Source: Pedobacter nanyangensis
GTDB lineage: Bacteria; Bacteroidota; Bacteroidia; Sphingobacteriales; Sphingobacteriaceae
DNA: 64,000 nucleotides
Direction: 5' to 3'
NCBI RefSeq assembly: GCF_003313505.1
Contig: NZ_QMHO01000002.1
Span: forward strand, 129,976-193,975
Shown here: piece after piece, positions 18,337 through 27,092 of the stretch
How positions within the stretch are numbered: position 1 is the first letter of the stretch
Layout of the letters: every line of letters begins with the position of its first letter
Position numbers and translations under genes: made by a program
The notes under the pieces: generated by a model
The model's database searches: none
The model's input: only the letters and a program-made list of their open reading frames with translations
Told to the model about the DNA's origin: nothing

Positions 18337-18404
18337 GTTTTAGAGAGTTTTGTTGATACAATACTCTCTAAATACTAATTACTAAAATCTCAATACTAGA
18401 TTAA

Positions 18405-19520
18405 ATGAAAAGAATAATATTAATTTTAGCGGTAGTAGCTACAACATTCACCGCTTGCAAAGATAAAACCAAATTTACCATTGGTGGAAAGCTAACCAAC
18501 GCAGATGTGAAAAACAAGGTTTATTTATATGGGATGGCTAGCAATAGCATGGTCTTATTGGATTCAACAAACCTTTCGCAAGATGGCGAGTTTAAGTTTA
18601 CCAACACTAAGCCAGAGGCTGATTTCTTTAGGGTGAACTACTTAACTAATGAATATATCGTAATCGCTAAAAACGGTGACGCAGTAAAAGTTTCTGCCGA
18701 TGTAAGCGACAAAAATCAACATTATACCATTGAAGGTGCTGAAGATGCCGCAAAATTGTCGGAATTTAATGATTTGAAAATCAAGTTCCAGCAAAAGATT
18801 TTCGAGGTAAGCAAACAATTTGAAGAAAAAGTAGCCGCCGCTCCGGGCAAAAGAGAAGAGCTTTTGCAACAACTATCGCCAGTGTACAACAACGCATTGA
18901 ACGAGCTTAACCAGGCCATCATTAAATTTGCCATGGACAACAACAAATCGCTAGTGAGCTTTTATGCCATTAGCTTGGTTAATCCGGTAGGGAACGAAAA
19001 GGCCATGGTTGATTATGCCGAAAAGGTAGACGCTAGTTTAAGAGGACATTCGGCCGTGAAAAACTTCATCGAAAAAGTCGCTAGGCTAAAAGCGGTACAA
19101 ATTGGTCAAACTGCTCCAGATTTTACGATCCAGAGCCTGGATGGTAAAACCGTAAAATTGGCTGATTATCGTGGCAAATATGTACTCTTAGACTTTTGGG
19201 CTTCGTGGTGTGGGCCATGCAGGGCCGAAAATCCTAACGTGGTAAAAGCTTATCAAACTTATAGAAACAGAAATTTTACCGTATTGGGCATCTCTTTGGA
19301 TAAAGATAAAAATGCTTGGGCACAGGCTGTTAAACAAGACAATTTAACCTGGGACCAGGTAGGGGAACTAATGGATTTTGAAGGCCCAACTGTTAGGCTT
19401 TATCAAGTTGAAGCTATCCCCAGCTCGTTTTTGCTCGACCCCCAAGGTAAAATCATTGCCCGCGACCTAAGAGGCGAAGAATTGGAAGTTTTTTTAAACA
19501 AAACCTTACCTAAACTCTAA
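18405..19520 (+). CDS. TlpA/ResA-like thioredoxin lipoprotein with DUF4369 N-terminus
   Basis: 371 residues. The N-terminus is a lipoprotein signal with Cys near residue 19 (TTFTACKDK). Residues ~25-120 match the DUF4369 beta domain common in Bacteroidota. A helical linker is followed by a thioredoxin fold of the AhpC/TSA-TlpA type from ~235, with the redox pair Cys269-Cys272 (FWASWCGPC) and a cis-Pro loop (EAIPSSF). It is a periplasmic, membrane-anchored thiol-disulfide oxidoreductase; the substrate (cytochrome c apoproteins, stress repair) is not shown by context. Confidence 0.92.
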   Translation: MKRIILILAVVATTFTACKDKTKFTIGGKLTNADVKNKVYLYGMASNSMVLLDSTNLSQDGEFKFTNTKPEADFFRVNYLTNEYIVIAKNGDAVKVSADVSDKNQHYTIEGAEDAAKLSEFNDLKIKFQQKIFEVSKQFEEKVAAAPGKREELLQQLSPVYNNALNELNQAIIKFAMDNNKSLVSFYAISLVNPVGNEKAMVDYAEKVDASLRGHSAVKNFIEKVARLKAVQIGQTAPDFTIQSLDGKTVKLADYRGKYVLLDFWASWCGPCRAENPNVVKAYQTYRNRNFTVLGISLDKDKNAWAQAVKQDNLTWDQVGELMDFEGPTVRLYQVEAIPSSFLLDPQGKIIARDLRGEELEVFLNKTLPKL

Positions 19521-19618
19521 TTCAATGTTAATATATGGAGTAGTCTTAACAATTTGTTAACTTCAACTTAACTAAATATTGCAATTGTCTACTTACTTTC
19601 GTAACAAATAAAACTGCA

Positions 19619-20308
19619 ATGAGTACAGCTAAACAGAAGATATTAATTGTTGACGATGAACCGGATATCTTGGAACTGATTGAGTATAATCTCAAAAAAG
19701 AAGGTTACCAAGTGTTTTTGGCCAGTAATGGACAAGACGGAATCAACGTTGCTAAGAAGGTTCAGCCAGACTTGATCATCTTGGATATTATGATGCCCAA
19801 AATGGACGGTATTGAAGCTTGTCGTTTAATGAGGGCTATTCCAGAGTTTAAAAATACCTTTATGGTGTTTTTAACGGCAAGAAGCGAGGAATATTCTGAG
19901 ATTGCGGGATTTAACGTAGGCGCTGATGATTACATTGCCAAACCTATTAAACCCAGAGCTTTGGTAAGCCGTATCAACGCTATCTTGCGTCGTAATGCAA
20001 GTAACGATGAGGTTTCTGACAACAAATTGGAAATAGGCGACTTGGTGATCGATCGCGAATCGTATTTGGTTTATCAAAATGGTGAAAAAGTGGTTTTAGC
20101 GAAGAAAGAATTTGAACTGCTGTATCTGCTGGCTTCAAAACCTGGAAAAGTTTATACCCGCGAAGCGATTTTAAAGAACATCTGGGAAGATTCAGTAGTG
20201 GTGACCAACAGAACCATTGATGTGCACATCAGGAAACTGAGAGAGAAACTAGGCGAAAACTATGTTTCTACTGTAAAAGGAGTAGGATACAAGTTTGAAT
20301 TGTCTTAA
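19619..20308 (+). CDS. OmpR/PhoB-family response regulator
   Basis: 229 residues. The receiver domain has the acidic pocket Asp12-Asp13, phospho-acceptor Asp56 (LIILDIMMPKMDG), Thr in FLTARS and Lys in YIAKPIKP. The C-terminal winged helix (~135-229) has the PhoB-type recognition segment (VVVTNRTIDVHIRKLREKLG). It resembles the PhoB/PhoP-like regulator of Bacteroidota. No histidine kinase gene is adjacent, so the partner must be elsewhere. A terminator follows directly. Confidence 0.93.
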   Translation: MSTAKQKILIVDDEPDILELIEYNLKKEGYQVFLASNGQDGINVAKKVQPDLIILDIMMPKMDGIEACRLMRAIPEFKNTFMVFLTARSEEYSEIAGFNVGADDYIAKPIKPRALVSRINAILRRNASNDEVSDNKLEIGDLVIDRESYLVYQNGEKVVLAKKEFELLYLLASKPGKVYTREAILKNIWEDSVVVTNRTIDVHIRKLREKLGENYVSTVKGVGYKFELS

Positions 20309-20313
20309 CAGAT

Positions 20314-20340
20314 AAAGTCCCGCAACTGCGGGACTTTTTT
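20314..20340 (+). terminator. Intrinsic terminator after the response regulator
   Basis: AAAGTCCCGC (20314-20323) pairs with GCGGGACTTT (20328-20337), with a 4-base loop and a run of T. It begins 6 bases after the stop codon. Confidence 0.88.
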
Positions 20341-20368
20341 ATTTTATACCTGATGCTCTATTGGGTCC

Positions 20369-20437
20369 CGTCAGTGCGAGTTTACGAAGCAATTTTAATA
20401 TGTCTTATATAGATTTTTCGTTGCTCCCTGAATGACA
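20369..20437. repeat. Degenerate copy of the GCGAGTTTACGAAGCAA palindrome
   Basis: The left arm (from 20369, GTCAGTGCGAGTTTACGAAG) is well preserved. The right arm (TTCGTTGCTCCCTGAATGAC) has many changes. It belongs to the TTTA subfamily, like the perfect copy at 23722-23810. The rest of the 20309-20639 gap shows only a terminator and the TetR operator. Confidence 0.7.
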
Positions 20438-20587
20438 GGCAAGCTGCACTTCAACCATACCATGAAACGTTCAAAGATTTTGTCGGATAGCGTCCTAGCA
20501 TAATGATCGATTTGCAAGGATATTAGTCGATAAGGATCGGGATTGTCCCAATAAAAGTAATCCCAATCTCATTTTATGAATATGTAT

Positions 20588-20607
20588 AATATACCAATTG
20601 GTATATT
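20588..20607. promoter_or_regulatory. TetR operator O1 (20-bp perfect palindrome)
   Basis: AATATACCAATTGGTATATT is a perfect 20-bp palindrome 32 bases before the TetR start codon. A TACGTTTG box (20611-20618, TAnnTTTG type) follows 3 bases later, so a bound repressor would cover the promoter. A one-base variant occurs at 21249-21268. Autorepression is inferred. Confidence 0.8.
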
Positions 20608-20639
20608 TTGTACGTTTGTTTTGTTAAATGATAAAAAAC

Positions 20640-21233
20640 ATGAGCAAAGCCGAGAAAACAAAGCAATTGATTATTGAAAAAACAGCCGATGTTTTCAATA
20701 GCAAGGGCTATGCGGCAACCTCTCTATCAGATATTACCAAAGTTACTGGGCTTACCAAAGGAAGTATCTACGGTAATTTTGATGACAAAGAAGAAGTGGT
20801 CATAGCAGCATTTAAATTCAATGCCAAACGCTTAAGAGATGAAATGGATCTGGCAATCGCTAAAGAAAAAACTGCCTACGAGCAATTGATGGCTATGCTC
20901 AATTTCTACAAAACTACCTGGAAAAAAGCGGCTTCACAAGGCGGTTGCCCGATGTTAAATGCGGCAACCGAAGCAGATGATCATTTGCTATTTTTGCGGG
21001 ATGCTGTTAAAGAAAATTTCATCGCTTGGCAAACGAAAGTATCAAGCATTATAGCGCAAGGCAAAGCAGAAGGTAGCTTTAAAGCCAGTTTGCATGCAGA
21101 AACATACGCCTACACCTTCATCATGCTCATAGAAGGTGGCATATTGCTATCTCGTACCCTTAATCAAATCACACATTTAAATACGGCACTAGATCGTATC
21201 CAATTGATCATAGACCAAGAGTTTATCCATTAA
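20640..21233 (+). CDS. TetR/AcrR-family transcriptional regulator
   Basis: 197 residues from the ATG at 20640; a possible ATG at 20628 adds four residues (MIKN) and cannot be excluded. The HTH is clear: IIEKTADVFNSKGYAATSLS, then TKVTGLTKGSIYGNFDDKEE. The C-terminal ligand domain has the GGCPMLNAATEADD segment seen in TetR proteins linked to lipid or xenobiotic genes. It is flanked by two copies of the same palindrome, one before itself and one before the SDR gene, so it most likely represses both units. The ligand is unknown; the targets suggest a fatty acid or acyl-CoA. Confidence 0.92.
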   Translation: MSKAEKTKQLIIEKTADVFNSKGYAATSLSDITKVTGLTKGSIYGNFDDKEEVVIAAFKFNAKRLRDEMDLAIAKEKTAYEQLMAMLNFYKTTWKKAASQGGCPMLNAATEADDHLLFLRDAVKENFIAWQTKVSSIIAQGKAEGSFKASLHAETYAYTFIMLIEGGILLSRTLNQITHLNTALDRIQLIIDQEFIH

Positions 21234-21248
21234 TTTTTTTTAACCAAA

Positions 21249-21268
21249 AATATACCGATTGGTATATT
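21249..21268. promoter_or_regulatory. TetR operator O2, upstream of the SDR-thioesterase-FabF genes
   Basis: AATATACCGATTGGTATATT matches O1 at 19 of 20 bases and lies 14 bases before the SDR start codon. Its position just before the first structural gene suggests direct repression of the operon. Confidence 0.8.
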
Positions 21269-21282
21269 TAATTTTAAATATC

Positions 21283-21981
21283 ATGAGAATAGAAAAAAAC
21301 AAAGTTTTTATTTCGGGAGCAACCTCAGGAATAGGATTAGCCATTGCCCGTAAACTGCACGCTTTAGGCAACCAGATTTTGGTGAACGGCAGGGACGCAA
21401 ACAAGCTGAATGAAACCATTAATGAACTGAAAGGCAGCATTGCCATACAAGCTGATTTAAGTTTGGAGGAAGAACGTTTAAGGGTCGCAAAACTTATCCA
21501 AAAGGAGCATCCGGATTTGAACTGGATCATCAACAATGCAGGTTTAGCCTATACGCATTCGTTACAAAGTGGCGGAAATGCTTTTGAATTGGCAAAAAAT
21601 GAAATCAACCTTAACTATCTAAGCATTATACACTTTACCGAGTTGTTGTTGCCTCAACTTTTAGCTAACCAAAATAGCGCTATCGTAAATGTAACCAGTA
21701 TTGCGGCGTTTAGGGGGCATGCTAGTATTCCAACCTATTCGGCCAGTAAAGCAGCTTTGCAGAATTATACCAGCGTGCTTCGCGATAGCTTGGCAGCACA
21801 GGAAAATGTTCGCGTTTTTGAGTTGATTCCACCTTTGGTGAATACCCCATTTTCTAAGGAGATAGGCGGCGAGCAGCATGGGATTTCTCCTGAGGAAGTG
21901 GCTGATGAACTTTTAAGCGCACTTAGCTTAAACCAGTATCAGGTGCCCGTGGGCTTAACTAAACAGTTTTTTCAATCGTAA
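21283..21981 (+). CDS. Short-chain dehydrogenase/reductase (DltE-like)
   Basis: 232 residues from the ATG at 21283; an earlier TTG at 21259 lies inside the operator and is unlikely. A Rossmann N-terminus with SGATSGIGLAIARKL, the NNAG motif (WIINNAGLAY), catalytic Ser in VNVTSIAAF and the YSASK Tyr/Lys pair are visible. It is similar to DltE-type SDRs. It is first of three co-directional genes (12-base gap to the thioesterase gene). The substrate is unknown; the partners suggest a 3-ketoacyl or hydroxyacyl intermediate. Confidence 0.9.
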   Translation: MRIEKNKVFISGATSGIGLAIARKLHALGNQILVNGRDANKLNETINELKGSIAIQADLSLEEERLRVAKLIQKEHPDLNWIINNAGLAYTHSLQSGGNAFELAKNEINLNYLSIIHFTELLLPQLLANQNSAIVNVTSIAAFRGHASIPTYSASKAALQNYTSVLRDSLAAQENVRVFELIPPLVNTPFSKEIGGEQHGISPEEVADELLSALSLNQYQVPVGLTKQFFQS

Positions 21982-21993
21982 TTCAAAGAAATA

Positions 21994-22425
21994 ATGGATG
22001 CATTAGCAACGATGGGGTCGTTTATTGGGAGAGAATTTGATCGTTCGCCCTCGCCATTTATGAGATGGCTGCGCCCTGTGGTGGTTTCGGTACAAAAGGG
22101 CAGCTTAGAGTTTAAGTATATCGTTAGGGCCGAGTGGTTAAATCCAATGGAAAGATTGCATGGCGGCATTACCGCTGCAATAATGGACGATGTGTTGGGC
22201 GCAACGATGTTCAGTTTAGACGAACCCTTTCATTATACCACCATTAATAACACCATCGATTACTTTTCTGTAGCCCAGGAAAACGATGAAATTACCGCAA
22301 AAACTAAAATAATTAAAAAAGGACGACAATTTATCCACGCCGAATGCGAAATTTGGGGACGGAATGGAGCACGGCTTATTGCTCGTGGGACATCTAATTT
22401 ATTTAAAACACAGATAAAAAAATGA
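21994..22425 (+). CDS. Hotdog-fold thioesterase (PaaI family)
   Basis: 143 residues, typical for PaaI/4HBT proteins. The motif MERLHGGITAAIMDDVLGA carries the conserved His-Gly-Gly and Asp of the active site. It would hydrolyse acyl-CoA or acyl-ACP. Its stop overlaps the FabF start by four bases (ATGA), a classical coupled arrangement, so the two proteins probably act together. Confidence 0.88.
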   Translation: MDALATMGSFIGREFDRSPSPFMRWLRPVVVSVQKGSLEFKYIVRAEWLNPMERLHGGITAAIMDDVLGATMFSLDEPFHYTTINNTIDYFSVAQENDEITAKTKIIKKGRQFIHAECEIWGRNGARLIARGTSNLFKTQIKK

Positions 22426-23663
22426 GACGAGTTGTAGTTACAGGGTTAGGGACCATTAATCCCCTAGGAGATAATGTTGCTGATTTTTGGAAGAATATCG
22501 TGGCAGGAAAAAGCGGCTGCGAACGTGTAACGCGTTTTGATGCCTCTCGTTTCCGCTCTCAAGTAGCTTGCGAAGTGAAAGGTTTTGATCCGGCGGCCCA
22601 CTTGGACAGAAACGAAATTAAACGTACTGACTTATTTACGCAGTATGCTTTATATGCCGCAGACCAGGCCATGAAAGATTGTGGCATTGATTTGAGCACG
22701 ATAGACCCTTTTGATTTTGGAGTGATTTGGGGAAGTGGACAGGGCGGAATGCAAACTTTTGAAACAGAAGTAGAGCATTATGTTACGGGAGATTACAACC
22801 CTCGTTTTAATCCATTCTTTATCCCTAAGCTTTTGGTCAATATGGCATCGGGCTTAATTTCGATGAAGTTTGGCTTGCAGGGAATTAACTATACCCCGGT
22901 TTCGGCGTGTGCTACGGGTAACAATGCCATTATGGATGCCTTTAACTATATCAGATTTGGAAAAGCCAAGATGTTTGTAACAGGTGGTTCGGAAGCAGGA
23001 ATTACGCCAGCTTCGTTTGGTGGTTTTGCCGCGCTAAAGGCAATGTCTACCAGAAATGATGATCCACAAACGGCAAGTAGACCGTTTGATAAGGATAGAG
23101 ATGGCTTTGTGATGGGTGAGGGTGCGGGAGCTTTGATTTTAGAAGAATATGAACATGCAAAAGCAAGAGGTGCGAAAATTTATGCAGAAGTGGTTGGTGC
23201 GGCAATGACCGCCGATGCTTATCATATCACGTCACCGCATCCAGAAGGTATTGGTGCGGCAAAAGCCATGGCCCTAGCGTTAGAGGAAGCAAACTTAAAA
23301 GCCGAGGAGCTTGACTATTTAAATTTACATGCTACCTCAACACCTGTTGGAGATTTGGCTGAACTGAACGCCGCAAAGCTGGTTTTCGGTTCATCTGATC
23401 AGCTTCATATCAGTTCTACAAAGTCTATGACAGGGCATTTACTGGGTGCAGCGGCGGCTATTGAGGCCATTATTGCGATTAAAAGTATTAACGATAAGGT
23501 AGTGCCACCAACCATTAACGTAACTGAGCCTGATCCAGAAATCCCGGCAGGCATGCAATTGGTGTTTAATAAAGCCCTATATAAAGAAGTGAAAACAGCC
23601 ATGAGTAATGCTTTTGGTTTTGGAGGCCACAATAGTACCGTTGTTTTTAAAGAATTGGTTTAA
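22422..23663 (+). CDS. Beta-ketoacyl-ACP synthase II (FabF-like)
   Basis: 413 residues. The condensing-enzyme triad is intact: Cys163 in VSACATGN, His303 in LHATSTPVGD and His339 in SMTGHLLGA. The glycine-rich C-terminal GFGGHNS is present. It catalyses decarboxylative elongation of acyl-ACP by malonyl-ACP. It is coupled to the thioesterase and SDR and not to acpP or rnc, so it may be a second, regulated KAS II and not the main fabF; I therefore give no symbol. A terminator follows at 23677. Confidence 0.92.
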   Translation: MRRVVVTGLGTINPLGDNVADFWKNIVAGKSGCERVTRFDASRFRSQVACEVKGFDPAAHLDRNEIKRTDLFTQYALYAADQAMKDCGIDLSTIDPFDFGVIWGSGQGGMQTFETEVEHYVTGDYNPRFNPFFIPKLLVNMASGLISMKFGLQGINYTPVSACATGNNAIMDAFNYIRFGKAKMFVTGGSEAGITPASFGGFAALKAMSTRNDDPQTASRPFDKDRDGFVMGEGAGALILEEYEHAKARGAKIYAEVVGAAMTADAYHITSPHPEGIGAAKAMALALEEANLKAEELDYLNLHATSTPVGDLAELNAAKLVFGSSDQLHISSTKSMTGHLLGAAAAIEAIIAIKSINDKVVPPTINVTEPDPEIPAGMQLVFNKALYKEVKTAMSNAFGFGGHNSTVVFKELV

Positions 23664-23676
23664 CACCTTAAGTGGG

Positions 23677-23717
23677 AAAAGGCCTGCGAGGTTTCAAAAC
23701 CTCGCAGGCCTTTTTTT
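23677..23717 (+). terminator. Intrinsic terminator after the FabF-like gene
   Basis: An 18-bp stem (23677-23694 with 23697-23714) has core GGCCTGCGAGGTTT and is followed by a T-run. It begins 13 bases after the stop codon. Confidence 0.88.
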
Positions 23718-23721
23718 GCGT

Positions 23722-23810
23722 CGTCATTGCGAGTTTACGAAGCAATCCTAAAGCGAAATAGTAATTGTTTTTAGCGTGTTGTAAGATTGCTTCGTAAACT
23801 CGCAATGACG
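23722..23810. repeat. REP-like palindrome, TTTA subfamily, perfect arms
   Basis: The 26-base left arm (23722-23747, CGTCATTGCGAGTTTACGAA then GCAATC) is the exact complement of 23785-23810, around a 37-base spacer. Between this and 24032 there are a G-rich stretch (23873-23890), a short hairpin at 23925-23950 and the terminator at 23966; no gene is seen. Confidence 0.9.
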
Positions 23811-23965
23811 TGAATGATTAATTTGTAGATTTCAAGGAACTGGTTTAACTACGAAACTAATATTCCCCTCTTGGAGGGGGGCGGGGGTAGGAAGCTTCTA
23901 TTATCTCCAGCCTGATACGAAAAAGACCTGTAAGGTTTCAAAAACCTTGCTGTCTCCTGTAAAAA

Positions 23966-24002
23966 AAAGACTTACGAAGTTTTTAAAACTTCGTAAGTCT
24001 TT
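23966..24002 (-). terminator. Intrinsic terminator of the OmpA-family gene
   Basis: A 17-bp stem (23966-23982 with 23986-24002) has core GACTTACGAAGTTT. On the minus strand it is followed by a T-run. It begins 30 bases after the stop codon at 24033. Confidence 0.85.
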
Positions 24003-24032
24003 ACTAATTAACCATTAATTCCTAGCCACTAA

Positions 24033-25787
24033 TTAATAATTCAATACCTTTATTTCGGTTCTTCTATTGGCTTGATGTTGTTCTTCTGAACAATTTACGC
24101 CGTTACCACAGCCATTTAGTAATTTGGTTTCGCCATAACCTTTAGCGGTTAACCTATCTCTGCTAATGCCATTGGCCACTAAGTAGTTTACTGCTGCTTC
24201 GGCACGTTGCTGCGATAATTTTCTATTGTAAGCATCATTACCGCGGCTATCGGTATGAGAAGATAGCTCAATTTTTAATGATGGGTTTTGTTTCATGATG
24301 GCTACCACATTATCTAAAATGATAGCGGCATCTGTACGGATATTGGATTTGTCGAAATCGTAAAGGATGTTTTTCAATACCCATTGGCTGCCAGTTGCAA
24401 GTTCACAAACCCCTAGTTTCAATGTCACATATAATGTTTTGCTCCTATCTAAACCTTTGGTGGTTACCAATTCGGTTTGCGAGTAACGTGCCTGATGGTT
24501 AGCTACTACCGTAAAATCTGATTGAGCATCTAACTGATAAATGAATTTGCCTTGTGCATCAGAAACTTGACTGATATTGCTTTTAGTGCCAGTATTGGTT
24601 AATACCGTGCTGATACCTGGCAAATTAATGCCTTTCACGCAATCAAAAGTTTCCCCAACCAAGGTAAATCTGGGATCGTCATGGTAAATTTCTTTAAATA
24701 TGGTAGCTGAACTGCCTTTAAAGTCATCCTCGGTTAAGGTTAACAATGGTGTTTGGATGCCGTTTTTCTCGCCGATAACTTGATAGTTTCCGGGCGATAC
24801 TTTGGTGATTTTTTGTGCTTGACCATTGGCATCGGTGATTGATTTTTCATTCACCTTGTTGCTGTTAACACTTACAGTAACTCCGCTTAAAGCTAATCCC
24901 GTTTGTTTATCTTTAACTACAATTTGTAAATCTTTGGTGGCGATTAATGGTTTTACCACGTCATCGTATTTGGTGATGGTTTCTTGTGGAAGAGCTGGTT
25001 TTTTGTTTTCGCCGAAGATGAATTTGATACCGGCACCAGCGTTAAGGCTTTTATGGAGCGTATTTTCCTGAACCCTTACTTCGTTATAGTGGTCTAAGAT
25101 ACCGCTTTTAATGCCAACCGCTGGATCAATAGGAGTGTGCTGTACGCTTTTCTCGATGGTAAATCTGCTGGGTTTGTTGCCAAAGGTGGTGCCGAAAGTT
25201 TGTACATAATCCACATGGGCAAAGACTGCTATTTTAGGTGCGATTTTGTAGTTTAAGCGTAGGCCACCAACGCTAGCCCAGCTGTTTGCTTTGTTGCTTG
25301 CATCGTTTACGGTGTATTGGGTGTTGTAGTTGGTAGTGCCTAATACATTGGTAAAAGTTAAAGTGGTGGTATATTCAGGAAAGTGCTGCATCATTACACC
25401 GCCGCGTAAATACAATTCGGCCTGGAAGTTGTTTTGGGTAAACTTATAACTGGGACCGAAAGTGAATAAGTAGTCCTGAAACCGGGGGCTGTTCTTGTAA
25501 TCGGTAACGATATAGCCATTGGCGAAAAGTACGCTATCAGCTACTTTAATTCCATTTCTGATAAAGCGGGCATCTATACCCAGCCCCAATTTATTTCCTT
25601 TGAAATATTTATCGACGAAAATGCCAGCGTGGTAACCTAGTTTGGTATCCGCAGTTTTTTTATAAGTACTTAATGGTTGGGTAATTCCGCCTTGTAAGCC
25701 TATTTGAAAATCTCCTCTCGGTTTCTGTTGAGCGGCTGCAAAAAATGTAAATCCTAGTAACATCAGTGCAAGTGAAAATTTCTTCAT
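24033..25787 (-). CDS. OmpA-family outer-membrane protein with carboxypeptidase-like regulatory domains
   Basis: 584 residues from the ATG at 25787, which places the signal peptide (FSLALMLLGFTFFAAAQ) at the N-terminus; an upstream ATG would add six residues. Order: an outer-membrane barrel-like region (~20-250), a beta-sandwich of the carboxypeptidase regulatory type (~285-355), a second related segment (~375-450), and a C-terminal OmpA peptidoglycan-binding domain (~475-584) with LYDFDKSNIR, SHTDSRGNDAYNRKLSQQRA and NRRTEIKVL. It probably tethers the outer membrane to peptidoglycan. It is monocistronic, with its own terminator. Confidence 0.9.
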   Translation of the reverse strand: MKKFSLALMLLGFTFFAAAQQKPRGDFQIGLQGGITQPLSTYKKTADTKLGYHAGIFVDKYFKGNKLGLGIDARFIRNGIKVADSVLFANGYIVTDYKNSPRFQDYLFTFGPSYKFTQNNFQAELYLRGGVMMQHFPEYTTTLTFTNVLGTTNYNTQYTVNDASNKANSWASVGGLRLNYKIAPKIAVFAHVDYVQTFGTTFGNKPSRFTIEKSVQHTPIDPAVGIKSGILDHYNEVRVQENTLHKSLNAGAGIKFIFGENKKPALPQETITKYDDVVKPLIATKDLQIVVKDKQTGLALSGVTVSVNSNKVNEKSITDANGQAQKITKVSPGNYQVIGEKNGIQTPLLTLTEDDFKGSSATIFKEIYHDDPRFTLVGETFDCVKGINLPGISTVLTNTGTKSNISQVSDAQGKFIYQLDAQSDFTVVANHQARYSQTELVTTKGLDRSKTLYVTLKLGVCELATGSQWVLKNILYDFDKSNIRTDAAIILDNVVAIMKQNPSLKIELSSHTDSRGNDAYNRKLSQQRAEAAVNYLVANGISRDRLTAKGYGETKLLNGCGNGVNCSEEQHQANRRTEIKVLNY

Positions 25788-25805
25788 GATCTTGATATTT
25801 AACAT

Positions 25806-26196
25806 TCAACATTCTGTTCTTTAAAATTTGGCCCTCGTAAGGACTCGTTATTGGTTAATCAACCGAAGAAGAAAAATGTTACCTCATGGAGCAATTGTTC
25901 TCATATTTTTGCCGTTCCTGTCATCATACCACATCTGAGATCCATTGCTTCGCTCTGAATGACAAAATGTTTACTTCGTAGCTGCCTGCCGGTGTTTGCT
26001 ATCGATTAAATTGGTATGGTTTAGGCTCTAAAGGACAGGTTTGTGAGGGGCAAGAGTGCCTTGGTTTGATGAACAGGCTTTTGTATTTTAAACCCGATTG
26101 GAACGGGCATTCCAGTGTCATCCTGAGCTTGTGGAAGGATGCTGGAATAAAGTGTAAAGCGGGACTGCCGAGAATAGTAATCCTGATTTGCTTTTC
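25806..26196. other. Intergenic stretch with palindrome remnants, no gene seen
   Basis: It contains a half-site resembling the right arm of the REP-like family (25944-25963, CATTGCTTCGCTCTGAATGA) and a separate palindrome at 26109-26148. Short open frames here overlap the palindrome and lack any domain pattern. Confidence 0.6.
26109..26148. repeat. Inverted repeat of the GTCATCCTGAGC type
   Basis: ATTCCAG (26109-26115) pairs with CTGGAAT (26142-26148), and inner CATCCT (26119-26124) with AGGATG (26136-26141). It is a third palindrome type in the window. Confidence 0.7.
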
Positions 26197-26229
26197 AAAA
26201 AAAACAGAGAAATCTTTTGAATTTCTCTG
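26197..26229 (-). terminator. Intrinsic terminator of the glycerol-phosphate gene set
   Basis: CAGAGAAAT (26205-26213) pairs with ATTTCTCTG (26221-26229). On the minus strand the stem is followed by eight T. It begins 21 bases after the HAD gene stop. Confidence 0.8.
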
Positions 26230-26249
26230 CAAATTGAAATGGTTTTAAA

Positions 26250-27086
26250 CTAATTTTTTGCTTGTTGGAGAAGTTCCTTTAGCTCGGCCAAATCTCTTGC
26301 TACAATATCAGGTTTTACTGTCGATTGCTGTACGTCTACGGTAGTTGCTTCTCCGGAAAGCACCAACACACCGAGTGCTCCAGCATTTTTTGCCATTTTT
26401 ACATCGGTGTAAATTCTATCGCCTACCATGGCAATTTCACTGGGTTTTAAACCGTATTGATGGAGAATGCCATCGAGCATTTGCGGATCGGGCTTGCCAA
26501 TTACTGTATCAGGTTTCCTGTTGGTAGCGCCTTCAATACAGGCACAAATGGAACCACAGTCGACCAAAATATTAGGCTGATCGGTAGGGCAAACCCAATC
26601 AGGATTGGTGGCAAAATAGGGAAGTTGTTGGCTTGCCCAGTAGGCGGCTCGGCATAATCTGGAATATACCAATGAGGTGTCGAAACCTACTACCAGCGCA
26701 TCTGGCTTATCTTCGGCACTATCTGCTGTAGAAATAAAGCCAGCCTCCTCGAATTCCTTAACCATACTTGGCGTACCTAAAATAAATAGCCGTTTGATGA
26801 TAGGGTGATGGTTTTTAATGTAGTTGATGGTTGCCACTGCAGAGGTGTACATTTCATCTGCGGTGGCCGGAATGCCCATTTTTTCTAGATGTTTAAGGTA
26901 GTCGGCAGTGCTTTTGGACGGGTTGTTGGTTAAAAAGGAGTAACCCATGCCATTTTGTTTTAAATAGCTTAAAAATTCGTTGGTAAAGGGAAATAAGGTG
27001 CTGCCATTGTAAATGGTGCCGTCCATATCCAAGGCAAAATGCTTAATATGTTTTAATCGTTGTGTAATATCTGAAGAAAGTTTCAT
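26250..27086 (-). CDS. HAD-IIA family sugar-phosphate phosphatase (NagD/AraL-like)
   Basis: 278 residues. HAD motif I is ALDMDGTIYNG (nucleophile Asp and acid Asp), motif II is SFLTNNPS, and motif IV is MVGDRIYTDVKMAKNAG. The central cap with DALVVGFD is typical of the IIA subclass (NagD, AraL, phosphoglycolate/glycerol-phosphate phosphatases). The family removes phosphate from small sugar or polyol phosphates. It begins 6 bases after the antiporter gene, third in the set with the glycerol-1-phosphate dehydrogenase. AraL and AraM also occur together in the Bacillus subtilis arabinose operon, which supports a functional link. Confidence 0.9.
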   Translation of the reverse strand: MKLSSDITQRLKHIKHFALDMDGTIYNGSTLFPFTNEFLSYLKQNGMGYSFLTNNPSKSTADYLKHLEKMGIPATADEMYTSAVATINYIKNHHPIIKRLFILGTPSMVKEFEEAGFISTADSAEDKPDALVVGFDTSLVYSRLCRAAYWASQQLPYFATNPDWVCPTDQPNILVDCGSICACIEGATNRKPDTVIGKPDPQMLDGILHQYGLKPSEIAMVGDRIYTDVKMAKNAGALGVLVLSGEATTVDVQQSTVKPDIVARDLAELKELLQQAKN

Positions 27087-27092
27087 CTGTAA

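Noticed and set aside
25999-26232. 77-residue minus-strand frame
   Set aside because: It runs through the palindrome at 26109-26148 and into the terminator; no domain or upstream signal.
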